Shown piece after piece: positions 6,007 to 8,228 of a DNA stretch of 8,228 nucleotides. Under the pieces are notes generated by a model, which made no database searches, was not told where the DNA came from, and was given only the letters and a program-made list of their open reading frames with translations. Where the stretch lies: the NCBI GenBank assembly GCA_030831005.1, contig JAURLW010000028.1, positions 1 to 8,228 on the forward strand. Direction: 5' to 3'. The first letter of the stretch is position 1; each line of letters starts with the position of its first letter. The translations under genes were made by a program, and so were the position numbers. Source of the stretch: Bacteroidota bacterium. GTDB lineage: Bacteria > Bacteroidota > Bacteroidia > Chitinophagales > Chitinophagaceae.

Positions 6007-6828
6007 ATGCAAACCTATTTAAATTTACTTCAACATATTCTAGATCATGGGGTGCTCAAAGAAGATCGAACTGGTACCGGCACTATTAGTTGTTTCGGCT
6101 ATCAAATGCGTTTCGATTTAAGTAAGGGTTTTCCGATGGTGACTACTAAAAAGTTACATGTAAAATCTATTATTCATGAACTTTTATGGTTCTTGAAAGG
6201 CGATACCAATATTGCCTATCTAAAAGAAAATGGGGTAAGTATATGGGATGAATGGGCTAACAGTGAAGGGGATTTAGGACCCGTTTATGGCCATCAATGG
6301 AGAAGCTGGACAGGTGCAGATGGAAAAGTGCATGATCAAATTAAAGATGTGCTACATCAATTAAAAACTAACCCAGATAGTAGACGCATGATAGTAAACG
6401 CATGGAATGTAGCCGATTTACCTAAAATGGCTTTAAGTCCTTGTCATGCTTTATTTCAATTTTATGTTACGCCACCAAATAAAGAAAAAGGCGAGACGAA
6501 ATCAAAATTAAGTTGTCAACTCTATCAAAGAAGTGCAGATACTTTTTTAGGTGTGCCTTTTAATATTGCCTCCTACGCTTTATTAACCATGATGATGGCG
6601 CAAGTGGTAGATATGGAACCCGGTGAGTTTATTCATACGTTTGGCGATGTGCATTTATATAGTAATCATATTGAGCAAGCAAAATTGCAATTGAGCAGAA
6701 CACCATTTGATTTGCCTACTTTAAAAATAAATCCGGCTGTTAAAGATCTCTTTGCATTTAAATTTGAAGACTTTACTATAGAAAATTATCAAGCTCATCC
6801 TCCTATAAAAGCACCAGTAGCTGTTTAA
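6007..6828 (+). CDS. thyA: Thymidylate synthase
   Basis: This cytoplasmic homodimer methylates dUMP to dTMP with methylene-tetrahydrofolate, leaving dihydrofolate. The 273-aa protein matches the classical ThyA family over its full length (264 aa in E. coli). The nucleophile is Cys146 in SPCHALFQFYV. Phosphate-binding arginines are Arg21 (DRTGTGT), Arg126-Arg127 (SRRMIV) and Arg175 (YQRSADT). Asp178, Asn186 (VPFNIASY) and His216/Tyr218 (DVHLYSN) bind the nucleotide. The C-terminus ends APVAV, like the APVAI tail that closes over the active site. Relative to E. coli there is a nine-residue insertion, rich in Lys, Glu and Pro, just after FQFYV, which accounts for the extra length. ATG at 6007 matches the family N-terminus. 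It is the first gene of an operon with folA, which recycles its dihydrofolate product. Confidence 0.98.
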   Translation: MQTYLNLLQHILDHGVLKEDRTGTGTISCFGYQMRFDLSKGFPMVTTKKLHVKSIIHELLWFLKGDTNIAYLKENGVSIWDEWANSEGDLGPVYGHQWRSWTGADGKVHDQIKDVLHQLKTNPDSRRMIVNAWNVADLPKMALSPCHALFQFYVTPPNKEKGETKSKLSCQLYQRSADTFLGVPFNIASYALLTMMMAQVVDMEPGEFIHTFGDVHLYSNHIEQAKLQLSRTPFDLPTLKINPAVKDLFAFKFEDFTIENYQAHPPIKAPVAV

Positions 6829-6838
6829 ACCAAATTAC

Positions 6839-7330
6839 ATGAAGATTTCTGCAATTGTAGCAATGGATTCTCAAAATGGTATTGGTGTTAACAATCAATT
6901 GCCATGGCATTTGCCGAATGATTTAAAATTTTTCAAATCGGTTACCATGGGTAAACCCATTGTCATGGGTAGAAAAACATATGAGTCATTGGGAAGACCT
7001 TTACCAGGCCGTTTGAATGTAGTAATCAGTTCACAACAAGTAGCTGCGCCAGAAAGTGTTGTAGTGTTGAAATCCATAGAAGCAGCACTTGCTTATGTAG
7101 CACAACAAGGAACGGAAGAGGTATTTATCATTGGAGGCGGACAAATTTTTGCAGCAACCCTGCCTATTTTGAATACGCTCTATATCACCGAGGTGCACAC
7201 TACCGTTGCTGCAGATATTTTCTTCCCTGAAATAAGCATGGAAGATTGGAGCTTAGATTGGGAAGAAGCACATCCTACCGATGAAGAACATCAATTTGCT
7301 TATACCTTTAAAAAATACCTTCGAAAATAA
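6839..7330 (+). CDS. folA: Dihydrofolate reductase
   Basis: This cytoplasmic enzyme reduces dihydrofolate to tetrahydrofolate with NADPH and is the target of trimethoprim. It has 163 aa, close to the usual 159-170. Motifs in order are GIGVNNQLPWHLPNDLK (residues 14-30, with Trp23 and the catalytic acid Asp28), MGRKTYESLGRPLPGR (43-58, NADPH and folate contacts, with Arg58 matching the glutamate-binding arginine), VFIIGGGQIF (95-104, the NADPH glycine motif) and YITEVH (115-120). No key residue is missing. It starts 10 bases after the thyA stop, so the two are almost certainly co-transcribed, and the product of ThyA is the substrate of FolA. No Shine-Dalgarno sequence is visible before its ATG. 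Confidence 0.97.
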   Translation: MKISAIVAMDSQNGIGVNNQLPWHLPNDLKFFKSVTMGKPIVMGRKTYESLGRPLPGRLNVVISSQQVAAPESVVVLKSIEAALAYVAQQGTEEVFIIGGGQIFAATLPILNTLYITEVHTTVAADIFFPEISMEDWSLDWEEAHPTDEEHQFAYTFKKYLRK

Positions 7331-7336
7331 AAATAT

Positions 7337-7723
7337 ATGAATGGATATAAGCTGTGGGCTTATTGTAAATTTCGTTGGAAATCCATTGGTAGGCATGGTG
7401 CTCATTCGCCCAGCTTATTTAGTTTTATCGAGTATGCAAAAGCTAATCCACTTCTATCGCTCGAAGAAAAGCTAGGCGGTTTTTATAAAACTAGCATGTT
7501 ATTAAAAACGGATGTTTTGGGTGCATATTCCTACGTAGATTCAGCAGCAGCAGATTCGCTAATTATTGTACATTCGATTCACGATAGTACCTTGCATGCC
7601 AAGACTTGGGAAACCCTTAAGTCGCAACCAAGAATCACCCGAAGCATCGATTTTTTCTTCGTTGGCGCAATCTTTATTAAAGCCGATTATAAACAAAAAG
7701 AACATTTTATTGTTCGCATATAA
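7337..7723 (+). CDS. Small protein keeping only the two ends of a Bacteroidota class I methyltransferase family
   Basis: The 128-aa protein begins six bases after folA. Its N-terminal part has a basic stretch and then GRHGAHSPSLFSFI (residues 18-31). Its C-terminal part (about 74-128) reads SLIIVHSIHD... WETLKSQPRITRSIDFFFVG... KQKEHFIVR. As I recall, these are the start (K-x-x-HSPFVYDFI-like) and end (IFDDIHWS..., W-x-x-IK-x-HP-x-V-T-x-TIDLFFLGIVFF..., QHFVIR-like) of a Bacteroidota SAM-dependent methyltransferase family of roughly 230-260 aa. The Rossmann core between them, including the ELGTSLGITT-type SAM loop and the FDGNH-type segment, is missing; about 40 unrelated-looking residues (34-73) stand in its place. 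The frame is open and shows ordinary codon use, so it is not obviously a dead gene, but it cannot bind SAM in the usual way. Function is unknown. It could be a decayed paralogue or a short domain with a new role. The family match is from memory. Confidence 0.7.
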   Translation: MNGYKLWAYCKFRWKSIGRHGAHSPSLFSFIEYAKANPLLSLEEKLGGFYKTSMLLKTDVLGAYSYVDSAAADSLIIVHSIHDSTLHAKTWETLKSQPRITRSIDFFFVGAIFIKADYKQKEHFIVRI

Positions 7724-7740
7724 TACTATAACGCTACGTC

Positions 7741-8228
7741 ATGCGATTACTTTTTTTATTGATTGGTATTTTTAGTAGCCTTGTATTTGCTAGTACAGCT
7801 CAGACGGCAAGTTCCTGGGAAAGTGCCAAAGAGCAGGGTTCATCATTAAAAAAAATCAAAATAACGCATGAACATCTGCATGTATTACCCGATATCTTTT
7901 ATCAATTTCCAAACTTAGAAGAAGTAGATTTTTCTAATAATCGCATTCAACATTTACCACCAAGTTTTTATACCTGCAAAAAGTTGAAAGTGATTAATTT
8001 ATTTAATAACCTAGTTCAAGTAATTAGTGACAGTATAGCTGCTTTCCAAGAGTTGGAATATATCAGTTTAAATGCTAATGAGCTAGTGCAAGTAAGTCCA
8101 CAATTATTTAGCCTTCCTAACTTAGTGCAAATCCATTTAAGACATAATCAGATTAGGCATTTGAGCAATTATGAAAAAACAAATACGGCACTTAAAAAAC
8201 TAGATATTTCTTTTAATAAAATAGATAC
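7741..8228 (+). CDS. Secreted leucine-rich-repeat protein (3' end outside window)
   Basis: From the ATG at 7741 the frame is open for 162 codons to the right edge. An N-terminal signal peptide (MRLLFLLIGIFSSLVFA... with likely cleavage around STAQ) implies export. After about 35 residues come repeated LRR units of roughly 23 residues: LEEVDFSNNRIQHLPPSF, LKVINLFNNLVQVISDSI, LEYISLNANELVQVSPQLF, LVQIHLRHNQIRHL and LKKLDISFNKID. These fit L-x-x-L-x-L-x-x-N-x-L, so the domain is a curved solenoid that usually binds another protein. It lies 17 bases after the preceding gene with no visible terminator or promoter between, so it may be transcribed from the thyA promoter. The binding partner and the C-terminal domain are unknown. 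Confidence 0.85.
   Translation, partial: MRLLFLLIGIFSSLVFASTAQTASSWESAKEQGSSLKKIKITHEHLHVLPDIFYQFPNLEEVDFSNNRIQHLPPSFYTCKKLKVINLFNNLVQVISDSIAAFQELEYISLNANELVQVSPQLFSLPNLVQIHLRHNQIRHLSNYEKTNTALKKLDISFNKID

Noticed and set aside
6895..7077. Minus-strand 60-codon frame inside folA
   Set aside because: It is antisense to the conserved DHFR motifs and has no recognisable family or promoter.
7724..7740. A separate promoter for the LRR gene
   Set aside because: The 17-base gap and the sequence just before it contain no TAnnTTTG match.

Overview
The window looks like chromosomal DNA from a member of the Bacteroidota, probably a Chitinophagales- or Sphingobacteriales-like lineage. The reasons are AT-rich DNA, no clear Shine-Dalgarno sequences, several promoters that fit the Bacteroidota TTG / TAnnTTTG pattern, a secreted protein of a type usually exported by the type IX system, a fused B12-dependent acyl-CoA mutase (IcmF), and a small relative of a Bacteroidota methyltransferase family. 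No phage, IS element, CRISPR array, tRNA or rRNA is visible.

Left part (1-4454, all minus strand): the 5' portion of a secreted protein gene runs off the left edge. A 297-bp intergenic region (783-1079) follows, then a complete icmF gene. This intergenic region is the most unusual part of the window. It holds 20 copies of a degenerate hexamer (CT-Y-R-R-Y). Eight are on the minus strand (853-900) and five on the plus strand (909-938), forming a 27-position snapback stem. Seven more lie on the plus strand (1036-1077), ending two bases past the icmF stop codon. A REP-like palindrome (945-971) sits between the groups.

Middle part (4455-5928, minus strand): a strong rho-independent terminator separates icmF from an upstream outer-membrane beta-barrel gene, which has a good Bacteroidota promoter. 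Before that lies a gamma-class carbonic-anhydrase-like hexapeptide-repeat protein with all metal ligands intact.

Right part (5929-8228, plus strand): a divergent, interlocking promoter pair separates the carbonic-anhydrase gene from a compact operon, thyA-folA-(small methyltransferase-like remnant)-(LRR protein, cut by the right edge). ThyA uses methylene-tetrahydrofolate to make dTMP and releases dihydrofolate, which FolA reduces again, so their pairing is functional. The third gene keeps only the two ends of a methyltransferase family and lacks the SAM-binding core. The fourth is a secreted leucine-rich-repeat protein.

Two long reading frames (icmF and the barrel gene) can be extended upstream to TTG codons, but both TTGs fall inside probable promoter elements, so the internal ATG codons are used as starts here.
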